Assembly (NCBI RefSeq): GCF_000002425.4 | Contig: NC_037264.1 | Location: 10,393,194 to 10,457,193 of the forward strand | Reading direction: 5' to 3' | Length of the DNA stretch: 64,000 nt | Source of the DNA: Physcomitrium patens | Lineage: Eukaryota; Streptophyta; Bryopsida; Funariales; Funariaceae | Shown: positions 36,896 to 48,248 of the stretch, one piece after another | Position numbering within the stretch: the stretch's first letter is position 1 | Layout: the number at the start of each line of letters is the position of its first letter | The notes under the pieces: model-generated | Databases searched by the model: none | What the model was told of the DNA's origin: nothing | Seen by the model: the letters and a program-made list of their open reading frames with translations, nothing else | Made by a program: the position numbers and the translations under genes

Positions 36896-39108
36896 TCACC
36901 GGTCTAGACGGCTGCCAATACCCAATCCATTGCATGTCAATATCAAGCTCTTAAATCGCTTGAGGTAATCCTGCAGTCCCCACAAAGCATGAATACAATT
37001 CTCAATCTTGTTAATTTGACCTGTTTAGTTTCAATGCATCTGAGTAAAGCACAAGTTCTGAGTGCTTCAAGTTCAGGCCAAAGAGATGAACCTAAAGGCA
37101 TCAGACCTGCGGTAGATCACCAAATCCACCTACCATATCACAAGGAATTTACATCAAATCAGAAATGAAGCAATTCATAACATCAGTACTTACAGTGTAA
37201 TTGTAGTCCTGAAGACCGTAATTTCCTCGCATATCATACTCGTGTCGCATAAATGGGTCACTTAAGACTGTTCTCCACTAGCCAAAACCACACAACCCTA
37301 TTTGTTAGATTCCGTTTGTAATAAACGTAGCGGCCTAAATCAACTGGATTATCGAACGATTATCTACATTAAATAGGAGTTTTACAATGCAGTCTGAGTT
37401 CCTGTATTATGTATAGTACCTAATACGCACAACCATAGAAAGCATCCTTAATATGCAGGTCCAGGTGCTAGGATCAAATGCAGTAAAAGAGTTTCTTTGC
37501 TTCTATTCTTTGTGTCCTCTTTTAAATTTTTCAACTTAAACCCCAAATTACCCACTCCTTTTCTAAGAGGCGCGGGTAAGGGCTGCATCTTGACAGTCCC
37601 TTAATTAAGGTAGCCCAAGAAGACTAACCTCGATATGCTTCGTTGATCTCCTGGAATTTAAGAGTGGCCGCAGATGCATCATTGTGCTTGTCGGGATGCC
37701 ATTTCTGCAGGAGGAATATATTTTGTACGTACAAATTCAAATTCATAATAAATGAACAGATGAAAACGTCGCGAAAATGATGCTCGGTGATAGTCCACAC
37801 TCGATAAGCAGTCTCTACATGTGACATGCAACCCTTCCTACACGATTACAGTATGCATTAATGTTCGTTCACAAACCAAAGCAAGGCGCAGATAGCTGGT
37901 ACGAATAGAGTCGATGGTTGCATCATATTCCACCCCAAGCACTTTGTAATGGTCCTGAACAAACATTACACATCATAGTATAGAATGTAAGACCACTTGT
38001 CACAAAAAAGTTCAGCAGTGTACCAAAGGTTTGGAACCGCAAAACCCCACGAGCTGCTGCACATTTGAGAACAAATACCACGAGGAGAGAGTAATGATCA
38101 GGCAGAGCCCTAGTGGTGCAGGTCTAGGCTGTGCAGAAGATCATCACCTGGATAAGCTAACAACTCATCTGAAGTTTACAAAAAGTTAATTTCTCTCACA
38201 AAAATCTTGGTTAGCACAAGATAAGAAACGCAGTTTTACAGATAGAGTTGTTCCAAATTGACTCAATCGCAACAGATTGTCAACCAATCTGCAGCGACTT
38301 TCGCACCCCTCAACCTTTTGAAACGTACTCAATTTTGAATGGCTTGGCTCACTGAGGTAACTTCGCCATAATAGTAGGCACAACAAACACCGAATCACAG
38401 AACGAGATTATGGATGCCATCTATTTTCTCCTACCGCTCACCAACAGGGCCTATCCTAGTGCTAGATTATAAACTAAGCACTGCAGGGAGCACAGCAAGA
38501 CGTAATACACCCTATAATGAGCAAAAGGAAGACCGCGATACCTGGTCAAGCCGAGAGTCTGGGCTCTGCATCCTGTCCTCTCACACCATACCCGCAGTGG
38601 CCATCTCATGCATCCCACATCTAAAAATGTCCGCCAAACCTAATCGCTACCTGAAACACCCAGATAACTATTACAACTTCGAAGCCGTTCTGCGACGCAA
38701 ACATTCAGCATTTCTACATCTGTTATTCATCTGTGTCTATTTCTCTAATTGTGCTTAATTGTGAATCTCCCAACACAATTTCAATAATTCTTGTTGCTGC
38801 ATTCAGCAGGACAAACCAAAACTAGAGTACCCACACTTTTCTAAATCAATTCTGCAGCCACCGTCTGACGCAAACATCGCGGAAAACTCAAATCACCCTC
38901 ATCTCATCCATTACACATACCCAAGCTGTCGGCACAACCATTCCTATTCCCCCAACTAGGGTTTCAACACCACAAAGCTCCAGGAACCAAAACAACTCAC
39001 CAGATCTTCCAACATCACTCAATTCGACAATCGCAAACAACCGCTCACCCAACCAAAAAAAAAAGAAAGAACCAAGATGCACAAATTACAATTCCCTCTT
39101 ACCTCCAT
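36896..39108 (-). CDS. Small J-domain (DnaJ/Hsp40) co-chaperone
   Basis: Minus-strand coding exons: 39108-39103, 37954-37877, 37704-37629, 37267-37194 and 36970-36896. Together they give 309 nt (102 aa), with GT-AG introns and agreeing phases. Residues 3-68 form a J domain: DHYKVLGVEYDAT (helix I start), SYLRLALKWHPDKH with the HPD triplet at 31-33, KFQEINEAYRVLSDPFMRHEY (helices III-IV). J proteins stimulate the ATPase of Hsp70. The tail DYLKRFKSLILTCNGLGIGS is the conserved end of a plant family of short J-only proteins, so the product is complete, with no G/F, zinc-finger or client-binding region. The ATG-GAG first exon of six bases is the least certain part; it is chosen because GTAAGA follows it and the phase fits. 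Donor GTTTGT after 37877 is weak. Confidence 0.88.
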
Positions 39109-39743
39109 CTTGCTCACTTCTCACATGCCCCCCCACCAAAAACTCCCAAACCTTCTCAGAGCCTCCTAAAACTCCTCGTAATCACAAAACTAGCTCAACC
39201 CCACCAAACCGCAAATCCCTAAAGCATCAAAATCTGCCACGATTCAAACCCACCCATCTCCTGAAACATCCAGAAGAGCAGCGCAACGATCACGTGAAAC
39301 TGGGCAACCAAGATGAAATGAAGCAGTAGTAGTAGGAGTAGAAGAAGTAGCGACAGATAGATAGACAGGCAGTGCTAATAATAAAAAGAATCCCTCCCAC
39401 ACCACAACAAGAAAAGGCTCCTGAACTGACAGCACCAAAGTGAGAGAGAGTGTGAGAGAGTAAGTGGGGAAAGAAAGAGGGATGTGAGATAGAATAGAAT
39501 AGATTGAAAGAATAGATACTTAGCTCCTCCGCAGCAACAACAACGACAACAACGAAGCTGCGAAAAAGGGGTGTAATTATTCTGATTCTTCTTCTCCTCC
39601 TGGTGCTGATGGTTGCTTGAATCTTCTTCTTTTTCTTCATTCGATGCTCATTCCCTCCTTCCTGTCTTCAGGGATTGACTCCCTTCTCTGATTCTACTTT
39701 CTCTCTTTCTTTCTGTCTTGTCTTTCTTTTATGATATATTAAT
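39109..39743 (-). promoter_or_regulatory. Promoter/5' UTR region of the J-domain gene
   Basis: In minus sense a CT-rich stretch with CTCTCACACTCTCTCTC at about 39441-39457 and TTCTTTCTTT-like runs at 39620-39720. Long open frames here (39244-39640) are low-complexity shadows. Confidence 0.45.
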
Positions 39744-39845
39744 AGGGAAATGTTAAACTTGACCCACATGTCTAAACCATCATTGCACTCCCGTTCCCCG
39801 TCCCCTGTTCCCAGCCCCCAGCCCCGTTCCCAACATCAGCCCCTG
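39744..39845 (+). repeat. C-rich GTTCCC repeat, copy 2
   Basis: TAGGGAAATGTTAAACTTGA, CCCACATGTCTAAACCATCA, then GTTCCCCGTCCCCTGTTCCC units. Clearly homologous to 35812-35925, in the same orientation, again placed right after a TATATTAAT tract. Confidence 0.85.
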
Positions 39846-40815
39846 CCCCCCGGCTAGGCCCGATCCCCTCCCTATTCGCAGCCTCCGTCTCCCGTCCCCA
39901 GTAATCGTCCCCGCAGCTCCCATTTCTGATCTTTGACTCCTGCTGTGAATGCGAAACATGATACCACACTCCGCACCTCAACGAAACCGCTCTGTACGTA
40001 TCCCCCTGGAATCGATCACTCCATCGATCCATCAATCAGACAATCCCTTCTTTGACGTCTGGCTGTGCGATTTTATTTATTTATCATGACGTGAATCGGC
40101 AACCTCTCACCCAACTTCCAACTTGTCATCCGCATCGTCGAATGATGGCAGCCACGCCAGTATGGGCCACCCTTGAATCATCCACCATCGCGACGTCAGA
40201 GAGGAGGTGCACGTGCAGCGGAGGTTGAGTAGCGTTAATGCGTGGATGAGGCGAGATTCCTGGGTGAAGCGGCGTTTTGTGGTAGTGGAGCTTAGCATTG
40301 GGAGGTTGGAGTGAAGAGTAAGAGGAGGCAGAGAAGCTGGCGTAGAGGTCGGGCTGTGAATGTGCATGTGAAGGCAGTGTTGGTGACATCATGTCGCGTT
40401 TTCTTCATGTGCAATGCCATAAGTGCTCCGTGCTGCAGGTTCGTGACAAAGTTTTTGAAGTTTGGCATTGGCATGAGCAGTGCTTGTCAGCGAAGGTTCT
40501 TGCTAACAGTAAAGCGGGGGGGGGACTTGTGTGGGATAAAGTAAACAAAATTGAGTATGATGTGAATGTGCAGTAACGAAATCTCAACAGCACCTTAAAG
40601 ACCTGACAATATGATTATAAGAAGACGACGTGGGACCATCCTAGACGAATGACCTGTGATGCATACACGACAGTCTGAGGGAGGAGCTTAATCACGCAAT
40701 GGAATGTGGCAATCTTCAAAGTCGATGCGACCCAAAGCTCTGGTTGAGACACAGAATCATCTTCAACCCTCTCACAGTTGCGGTGGCAGTGAATTTTAAA
40801 AGGTCTTTTTTCTAG
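39846..40815. other. GC-richer DNA of unknown content
   Basis: Contains C-rich sequence continuing from the repeat, then several overlapping short open frames on both strands (40107-40593) with no recognisable domain. It could be the body of the C-rich repeat element or a captured fragment; I cannot decide. Confidence 0.35.
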
Positions 40816-41463
40816 TTATACGACTGAGGTCATACTGTTGAGAGAGGTTGGGGGTGCTTCTTTTAATACTCCCTCTCGCGCCGAAACCCTCTTGCTTGAT
40901 GGAAACATGGAACATCTGTCGCAGCGACTTGATGATTTGAATGCTGTAAGACGCAATTTGAAGCTTTTCTTTCCGTATCGTATTTGAGCAGTTTGTTTGT
41001 TGAAGAAAGGTTCTGACATGATTCTAGTGGGAGTTGTTTTTATTAGGTTTGTGGTTGCTGATGTTGGCGTTACACCGAGTGTGTTCGAGGTTGTTTTCCA
41101 CGATTGTAATCTTACTGGAATTGTTGCTTCAATCTTCAGTGAGAGGCCATGATGTAGGCGGTACTCTATGAAGCGATCATACTTCAGTCGAATGAGCATG
41201 TGCAGAAGATCTCTTTTAGTAAATTTTATGGTGTTAGCATCGGAGTTTGCCTTGGTATTTATAGATCTTGGAGTGAATGTCGGGCTCAGGTAGATGGTGT
41301 TAAAGGAGCAAAGTTTAAATGCTTTAGAAAACGTGAATTGGTTGAGAAGTATCTGAAAGAGAAACTGTAGTCGTAGTTGATTTTGTTGAGCTGCCAGCTT
41401 GACAAATTGATAATGTATGGCTAAGAGAAAATAAGTCGTGTTATAATGCCGATTGCATTTCAC
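40816..41463 (-). other. 215-codon open frame of unknown nature next to a copia RNase H remnant
   Basis: The minus-strand frame is uninterrupted for 648 bases and begins at the very end of the copia RNase H frame. The translation (S/T/K-rich, with TLGVTPTSATTNLIKTTPTR) matches nothing I know. By position it should be 3' UTR and LTR of a minus-strand copia element, where an open frame would be chance. The plus strand of 40832-40960 also reads plausibly (LREVGGASFNTPSRAETLLL then HLSQRLDDLNAVRRNLKLF). Treat as unassigned. Confidence 0.3.
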
Positions 41464-41810
41464 AGATAGCAGTAATTGAATGTATCTAATGGCTTGGTCA
41501 TGATGTCGGCTTGTTGCTAGGAGGTGGGCACATAGTTGACAGTAATGTCTCTACCCAAGTTTTTTTCTCGAATAAAGTGAAATTGTATTTCGATGTGTTT
41601 TGTATGAGCTTGCATTATGGGGTTGTTTACTAGCTTATTGCAGCTTTGATTGCCATTGAGTAACAATGATGGGTCTGTGCCAAATACTTGTAATTCCTGT
41701 AGCATTCTTCTCAGATGTATGGTATCCTTCACAGCTTCTGAAAGCATATAATATTTTGCAACAGATTCAAAAGGAGGTCCAAGGCAAGATGGATCTACAC
41801 ACATAATTGT
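41463..41810 (-). pseudogene. Ty1/copia RNase H fragment
   Basis: Reads YYMLSEAVKDTIHLRRMLQE, then NGNQSCNKLVNNPIMQAHTK, HIEIQFHFIREK and YVPTS, with QQADIMTKPLD in the continuing frame after a stop. This is the copia RNase H C-terminal half, with the DNQSA position changed to NGNQSC and the KHIEI.YHFIR and ADI.TKPL motifs clear. The catalytic N-terminal half is missing. Confidence 0.85.
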
Positions 41811-41839
41811 ACATGATGGTAGGCTATGATTTGGCCTTC

Positions 41840-42135
41840 AAAGCTTAGATGTTATACGCCTTCAACAACAACAAGGTCATAATCAGCAAAGATGTCAGAA
41901 TTCTTGAATTTGAAATGGCAGTCACCAAGGGCACAAAATTGCAAACATCAACATCCAAAGAAACCACCTTTCTATTGAGACTCACCAACAACAAGGACAA
42001 GCCTTCACAATCTATCCAACCAGATTACAACAATGACTTGAACAATGACAAACACCAACCTGATTACAACAACAACGAACCTTCTGGGGAAGAAAAACCA
42101 GTTCTTTCAAACTCATGGTCTAGAGATGATTAAAT
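41840..42135 (+). pseudogene. Ty1/copia integrase-RT linker fragment
   Basis: The plus-strand frame 41849-42133 starts with NNNKVIISKDVRILEFEMAV, matching the copia segment KKVIISRDVxFxE that follows integrase. An Asn/Asp/Lys-rich linker follows, ending near EEKPVLSNSWSRDD. Opposite in strand to the RNase H piece next to it. Confidence 0.7.
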
Positions 42136-42369
42136 AACAATGCAAGTTGATCCAACTCCTACAATTTCTAATGCCATACAACTTCTAATACCATAACCTT
42201 GATGACGCTCTTTACCATACTTAAAAGACGTTCAATGAGGTACAAAGTCTATATATTCTCTTTTATTGCAATACTAGAATTGAAAAGCTTTGACTATGCA
42301 AACCAACATCCAATGTTGTATTATGTGTATTCTTGCTTGAGAATGCATTGAACACCTAATTGTAGAAGG
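42136..42369 (+). other. Copia-derived or unassigned AT-rich DNA
   Basis: Between the copia linker fragment and a low-complexity array; no motif seen. Confidence 0.3.
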
Positions 42370-42910
42370 TAAGTAAAAATGCAACAAACAAAATCTTATC
42401 AAGTCTAATAGAATCTTAAATAAATCTTAAATAATTTTTAATAATATTATTCAAACTTTAACCAATCTAAAAGAAATTTAAAAGAAGTTACAAAAGAAAT
42501 ATATAGAAGTCATAAATAATCTCAAAGAAAATAATAAATAAATCCTAAAAAAAAATAAAAATAAAACCTTAAAGAAATATTAGAAATAAAAAATTTTAAA
42601 GAAATAATAAAGAATTCTAAAGAAATACTAAAAATAAAATCATAAATGAATCCTAAATAAATTCTAAATAAAACTTAATCAAATCCTAATTAAATCCTAA
42701 TTAAATCCTAAATCTTAGACCAACTCTTATAAAATCCTAATGAATATTAATCAAACTCTAGATTAAACCTTAATAAAATCTTAATGAATCTTAACCAAAT
42801 CGTTAATCAAATCCTAATAAAATCCTAATGAAATCCTATCAAAATGCTAATCTAATCCTAATCAATCTCTAATCAAATCCTAAATCTTAAATAAATTCTT
42901 AACAAATTCT
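42370..42910. repeat. Degenerate AATCCTAA-type array
   Basis: Dozens of imperfect units such as AAATCCTAAT, TTAAATCCTAA, AAATCTTAA and AAATCCTAATGA follow one another without a fixed period. It looks like an expanded, decayed short repeat rather than coding DNA. The unit resembles, but is not, the plant telomere repeat CCCTAAA. Confidence 0.75.
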
Positions 42911-43919
42911 AAAATAGATTGAAATCTCAATAACTAATGATTTAATTGTTGATTTTGACTAAGTTTTTTTCTCACTTTTCAACAACTAAGTTGACAACAA
43001 GTATAAGTATTTTTGAAGAAGATTGAATATATTACATAGAAGTTAATTCCTAAAATTTACTCGGGTATTGGTTGGCTTCTTTCTCCAACCTTGATGTTGA
43101 TATTCCAAAGTCAAAATCTCTTAATTTCATATTTAATAGGTCTCAAATTTACTACTTGTACAATTTATTTAATTTCAATTCAACTAGTGGATTGAGGGAT
43201 ATTTTAGAAATCCTCACAAGTCCTTAAAATCCCAATTTTCAAGACTTTAATATGTTTGAGCTTTAATAAACTTTCAACAAGCAATTAGATGAAGGTCAAA
43301 CTTGCAATACAAATTACATACAAAAATTATTACTTAATAAAAAAATTTCACATATGGATCATCTATAAATTTTACACAAAATGTCCAAAGTACAAACTCT
43401 TTGAATTTCTCAAAATCCAAAGTTACTCAAAAACAATCCTAACTTTATAAAGCCTTTACAAAATTATTACACTTTTAAATCACTTAAAATTAATTTTCAA
43501 GAAACTTCTTTCTTGTCTACTCTTAAATCCCACTTTTTGATCAATCCAAAGAATCTCAAAATTGCTGTAGCTGCTCAATTTTGTGTCTTGGGGTCTAATT
43601 TTGACTTGAGTTTATAATCAATCTTCTCTAGGTATCAATTCTCAGTAATTTTTACTTAAATCTATTATTAACTCTCTCCTAAATATGCTTATATTAATTA
43701 ATTATTTTATTTGATTTTATTTGGTTCAATTTTCTTCTATAAAATAAATAAAAATTTCTTCTATAAAAAAATATTAAGACTAGAGTTTTTACTACCTTTT
43801 TATTATTTATCCTTATTATTTTATTATATTTTTTTATTATATTTTTTTATTAGGCTCTTTTATAATAACATCCATATTTTTATTTTTTACCATATAATTA
43901 AATTACTATAAATAATAAA
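42911..43919. other. AT-rich DNA without recognisable features
   Basis: Insertion-like stretch separating the copia linker fragment from the copia RT fragment; no coding motif seen. Confidence 0.5.
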
Positions 43920-44160
43920 AATAGCAAAAAGCCATGGAAGAAGAATTTAACTCTCTATCTCTAACAAGATAAGAATTCTTGAACAATTACATGCAAATAA
44001 AATGCTAGTGACTACAAAGTGGATTTTTCAAACAAAAGTTTCAGTGGATCAACAAACAAAAAAGTTAAAGATTCAGCTAGTGGCTCAAGAATTTTAATAA
44101 TGTACTATCATGATGTGGATTATTTAAAAGTTAAGCAATAGGCATTCATGTACATTGTAC
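43920..44160 (+). pseudogene. Ty1/copia RT N-terminal fragment
   Basis: Plus-strand readings in shifting frames give MEEEFNSL, then a KWIFQTKVSVD-like segment, then KLKIQLVAQEF. These correspond to the copia RT entry WxxAMEEEFNSLxxNxTW...KWVFKTKxxxDGSxxxxKARLVAKGF. Many stops. Confidence 0.7.
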
Positions 44161-44302
44161 CTACTTTAAGTATATAATTAGATTATTATTAGTAATTTTT
44201 TAATTATATAGTTATTTTAATTCATATGTATATTTTTATTTGTTAGTAAAAGACTGGCTATAAGATTAATAATTGAGAAGATTAAAGGATGAGGATAAAG
44301 AA

Positions 44303-44495
44303 AAGATAGACAGCAAGTGATGAATTATTATCTTAGAGTCCATTTGGAGACTTCTGGATAAAAGAGAAGATAGACCACAAGTCATAAATTCTTATCTTAA
44401 AATTGTCTTAATGTCTTTTTGAATAAAGAAGAAGATAGACCATATGTTGTGGATTCTCATCTTAGAGATATCTTGGGATATTTTGAGAGTTTAAA
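44303..44495. repeat. Three tandem units of 64-65 bp
   Basis: The unit starts AAGATAGACnnnAAGT and contains GATTCTTATCTTAGAG and TTTGGA/TTTTGAATAAAG-like parts. Starts at 44303, 44367 and 44432. The units differ by about 20-30%. Confidence 0.8.
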
Positions 44496-44784
44496 GTGAC
44501 TTAAAGAAAGGAAAAGAAACATAATGTAATATTTTTTATGATTATTGTATCTTTGATTTTGGAAAAATAAAAATGGAAGATTTTGAACCTTGAAAAAAAG
44601 TTTATTATGATTGATTAGAGTCTTTGATCAGAGCATGCTTTTGAAATATTTTTTAAAACAAGTGTATCCAATTCTTTGCAAAGTTCGAAGGAAAAAACTA
44701 ATCAAGTCATAAAGAAGCAAAGTGCTAATGCAACGCTGGTTCAACAAGATTGCAAGTCAAAGGCAGCAACTTTGAGAGTTCATA

Positions 44785-44788
<4 letters not shown>

Positions 44789-44820
<32 letters not shown>
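44789..44820. repeat. (AT)n microsatellite
   Basis: About 16 uninterrupted TA units. Confidence 0.95.
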
Positions 44821-44824
<4 letters not shown>

Positions 44825-45194
44825 CTATAATTATAAAACTTAGAACATAATTGTATTATTAAGTCTAAAATCCATTCACCAAGTTTCAAGGTATTTTGAC
44901 ATTTAATTTAAGAGATATGTAAAAAAGAATAACTAAAGATAGGATTATGAGAAAAAGATAGTAATTAAATAATTATATTAGGTAATTTACTTTTTATAGA
45001 TAAATTAATACATCAATCACTTAAAAATTTTAAATTTTAAAAAAAGATGAGATATATAATCTATTAAAAAATATTTCAAATTATTCCATTAATATTACAT
45101 TCAGCTATATAAGTTTAAAGTGAAGTAGGTCAAAAAAGAGAGGATAGAATCTAATTAAGACATACATAAATAATAAATATCTCTACAATAAGAA

Positions 45195-45425
45195 GCTTTG
45201 TATTTTTTCAAATCAACCATAAACTTCTTGAAAATAGAAGGATTAATTTTAATAAAACCTTCTTCTCACATGTAAAATGGATCACTATTTGTATAATCTC
45301 AACATAATCTCATTAAAAAACTTTGTGCTTTTTCAAACCAACTACAAACTTTTCGACAATACAAGGATCAATTTTAATGAAACCTTCTTCTCAAACGTGA
45401 AATGGATCACCATTTTCATAATTTT
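45195..45425. repeat. Tandem duplication, ~100 bp repeated at 125 bp spacing
   Basis: Both units run CTTTGTnnTTTTTCAAAnCAAC, then GGATnAATTTTAATnAAACC, CTTCTTCTCA and AAATGGATCACnATTT. First unit from 45196, second from 45321. They differ at roughly 15% of positions. Confidence 0.8.
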
Positions 45426-45689
45426 ATTATTAATAGTCCAAAAAAGATGGTAGATCAAACATCTTGATGTACATGTAACCTATTTAAAAAAATATGTTAG
45501 AAGAAGTCTTCATGATACAACTATATAGATTCATTAAGTACTAACAAGAACATTTGATTTCCTAATTACAAAAAGCAATATATAGCCCTAAGTAATCTGA
45601 TAGCCTCTAGTACTTATCCATTGATACTTCCTTATTAAGCATAAGGCTGCAAAAAAAAGACAATGATCACAACAAATACATTAAAACTA

Positions 45690-46110
45690 CTACTACCAAG
45701 CATTATTTGATTTTAATCTTATATATAGATAACATTGTGATTATTGGCAGTATTAATGATAAACTTCTAAAGCTTAAAAATTTGCTCTAATCTCAATATG
45801 AAATATCAGTCTTAGGTAAACTTACACTTTATATAGGCATGCAATTTGTATATTTCAACAAAGACATCTTTATCTTTTAAGAATAGTATGTTGAATGATT
45901 TCTCCACAAGCATGATATGCAAGAATGTAATTCCTTACAAACACTGATAGAAAATAATGCCAAGTTCTACTTGTAGATGGATTTGTAATTGGTTGATAAG
46001 CATGCCTATCAGAAACTCATGGGTAATTTGATCTTCATCACCAACTCACACCTTAATATCTCATATTCGGTATCAACCTTAAGTAGAATATCTTTTATAT
46101 GTAACATCTA
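45690..46110 (+). pseudogene. Ty1/copia RT palm/thumb fragment
   Basis: Plus-strand readings include YIDNIVIIGSINDKLLKLKN (the YVDDIIIxG box, with the second catalytic Asp changed to Asn), YEISVLGKLTLYIGMQFVYF (DLGxLxYFLGIE), and YQKLMGNLIFITNSHLNISY (YRxLVGxLxYLTxTRPDISY). Collinear with the RT entry at 43920-44160, so both come from one plus-strand copia element, expanded by insertions between them. Confidence 0.8.
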
Positions 46111-46288
46111 TACAAAGAATTCATCAAAATAAAAATATAAGATCTTAGATTAAAGAATTAGGATCCGAGCTAGATTTCAAGCTTAGTCGTATATATATTG
46201 GCAACCCTTATGGATTTGGTGTGTGAATATAAACCAATTTATTTAATTTTTATGTCATCTTTTTTTATTTTTTTTATTCTATTTCTCA

Positions 46289-46300
46289 TGGTATCAAAGC
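46289..46300 (+). other. Primer-binding site of a plus-strand copia element
   Basis: TGGTATCAAAGC, one base from the initiator-Met PBS TGGTATCAGAGC. It sits upstream of copia gag matter (46490-47150) in the right orientation. The 5' LTR should end at 46288; its start was not found, perhaps near 46150. Confidence 0.7.
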
Positions 46301-46437
46301 AAAAAGCTCACTATATTTTATTTTTTTATCTTTGCTTTTTAATTATTACTTATCTTCTTTTAAGATTATTTTTTCTTTTCATTGATCATTAAAACTAGAT
46401 CTATATTCATTATTATTTTTTTTCAAAAAACTAATCT

Positions 46438-46440
<3 letters not shown>

Positions 46441-46469
<29 letters not shown>
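46441..46469. repeat. Poly-T tract
   Basis: About 29 T in a row between the copia PBS and gag. Confidence 0.95.
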
Positions 46470-46473
<4 letters not shown>

Positions 46474-46489
46474 ACATATGAAAAAATCA

Positions 46490-47160
46490 CCATGAGTAAT
46501 ATAAAAGTATCTATTTAAAGGATACAATGCTAACAGGGTACAAAAACTACAAATACTAATCAATCACCTTGCAAAGTACATTCAAGGAAGAAGACTTATG
46601 GAACTTAATTGAACTAATTTCATCTTCAATCTTACCTCCTATAATGTAGACAAAGACCAAAGATATTTCAGATCTAGATATTGCGGAGACCAAAAATCAA
46701 TGTCACCAAAAACATAGAGCAAAAGCAATATTTCAGCTCTTATTCATTCCAAAACTATGCCATAATATTATTGAAATTCTTGATTTATAGAAAGCTTGAT
46801 AACTGCTTAGTATATTATTCCATACAAATATAATTTTTGATGTCATGATAATATTCAATAAGTGGGAGCATCTATGCATAAACAACTACAAAGGAATAGT
46901 AATTTTTATGCAACAAATAAGTGACATACTATGCAATCTAAAATCTATTAATTAGGTCCAATCACACAAAGTTATTCTATACAAGATCTTGAATTATCTA
47001 CCTAGATGCTTTGATAAGCTTGTGTTATAGATCAAATTGAAGAAGTCAATCTCTACTTTAGAAAAATAATGGAATTGTCTTCATATAAAAGAAACAAATA
47101 TGACTTTGAGACAAGCTCATAAAAATCAGTGTCAAGGATAAGAACTCGATGAAAAAATAA
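46490..47160 (+). pseudogene. Ty1/copia gag fragment
   Basis: Broken plus-strand readings include EEDLWNLIE, then CHQKHRAKAIFQLLFI and FNKWEHL, and later ILNYLPRCFDKLV. This is the order of the copia gag (UBN2-type) domain: W..LE..., KAK..I...., A...WD.L, L..LP..Y. It is cut on the right by the gypsy LTR at 47224. Confidence 0.7.
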
Positions 47161-47223
47161 TTCAGACAAGTGAGCCTTCACTCAAAGAGAGGTAACAAAA
47201 TATATATAAATAAGTATATATAT

Positions 47224-47690
47224 TGAAAGAGAAATTGGAATGGCTATTGCCAAAAGACAAGAAAATGGAAGACCATTGAAACTAGACTAGAAGCAAGAAA
47301 GGAGTTGATAAGAGTGAAGAAGCCTTCACTCTTGTCCCTATATATACTATCTAACTAGGGGCTATGTGGTGACGTTCTATAGGACCTCCAATATGTGTTG
47401 ACTTTGTAGAACACATGCCTTGACTTATAAGGCAAGTTTTTCTACGTGTGGGCTACATAGTTAGCTTGATCTTCAAGCTAACAACATGTGTGGCACATGG
47501 CCAACTTGTTGACCACGTTTCTAATCCAAAAAGTCAATTAAAGATACCTATGAAGTCAAAGCAATGTCTATGAAGCTTCTAGAAAGCTTCCATATTAAAT
47601 ACTGTAGAATTAACTTATTTTTACCTACTTTTACTTACTTCTATCTATTTGTATATGTAATTACTAGCTTACATGATTATGTCCGTGACA
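47224..47690 (-). repeat. 3' LTR of the chromovirus
   Basis: On the minus strand it starts TGTCACGGAC at 47690, right after the polypurine tract, and ends ...TTCA at 47224 (TG..CA ends). A TATATATAGG box lies at about 47339-47348. Size 467 bp. Homologous to the solo LTR at 21809-22256. Confidence 0.85.
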
Positions 47691-47693
47691 TTA

Positions 47694-47705
47694 CCCCCCC
47701 TTCTA
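47694..47705 (-). other. Polypurine tract of the chromovirus
   Basis: Minus strand CTAGAAGGGGGGG, followed by TAA and the LTR start TGTCACGG. Position and composition are those of the plus-strand primer of LTR retrotransposons. Confidence 0.85.
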
Positions 47706-48248
47706 GGGACGAGTTCCAAGAGGAGCGGTCATCATATGTTGAGAAAATCTATGATGCGATGAATTATATTTACTACATACTCTGATCTTTGTTCTCTTTG
47801 AAGATGATTGATAGGACCTCTCAACCATCAGTAGTGTCCCATAGCAGGGCGTGAAGACTACCCAGTTATTTGATCATTGTTGAGGCCTTCGTAACTTCCT
47901 TCGAATAGAATATTTGGAATACCATTAAGAGTTGTTCCTACCTCTAGCACAATCACCAAACATCGAGAGTCCCTTCCCAAATCGTGTTACCAAATGCATT
48001 GTATCTTGCCATCTATTCGAAGAAGAACATGTCATTCTTGAAGATCTTCATCTCGATTGCATCATCTTGAAGGTTGTGACAATCGTAATGTCTCATCCAA
48101 CAAGTCAAAAAATGAAGGGTCTTGAGTCGAATCTGCTAGTTGTTGGTTCTCCATCTCCTGAGCGTCACTACTACAAAGAAGCTACGAACAAGAATTGAAA
48201 GTAGAATGTTATCTTGCCTAGATGTTGTTTTTTTTATAAAGAAGATTT
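47706..48248 (-). other. 3' untranslated region of the chromovirus
   Basis: Between the chromodomain stop and the polypurine tract. Open frames on the plus strand here have no domain and are shadows. Confidence 0.6.

Noticed and set aside
39244-39640. Minus-strand frames rich in V/S/F, one resembling a membrane protein
   Set aside because: Low-complexity CT-rich leader of the J-domain gene; no conserved motif.
42370-42910. Possible interstitial telomere array
   Set aside because: Units are AATCCTAA-like with variable spacing, not CCCTAAA; kept only as a degenerate repeat.
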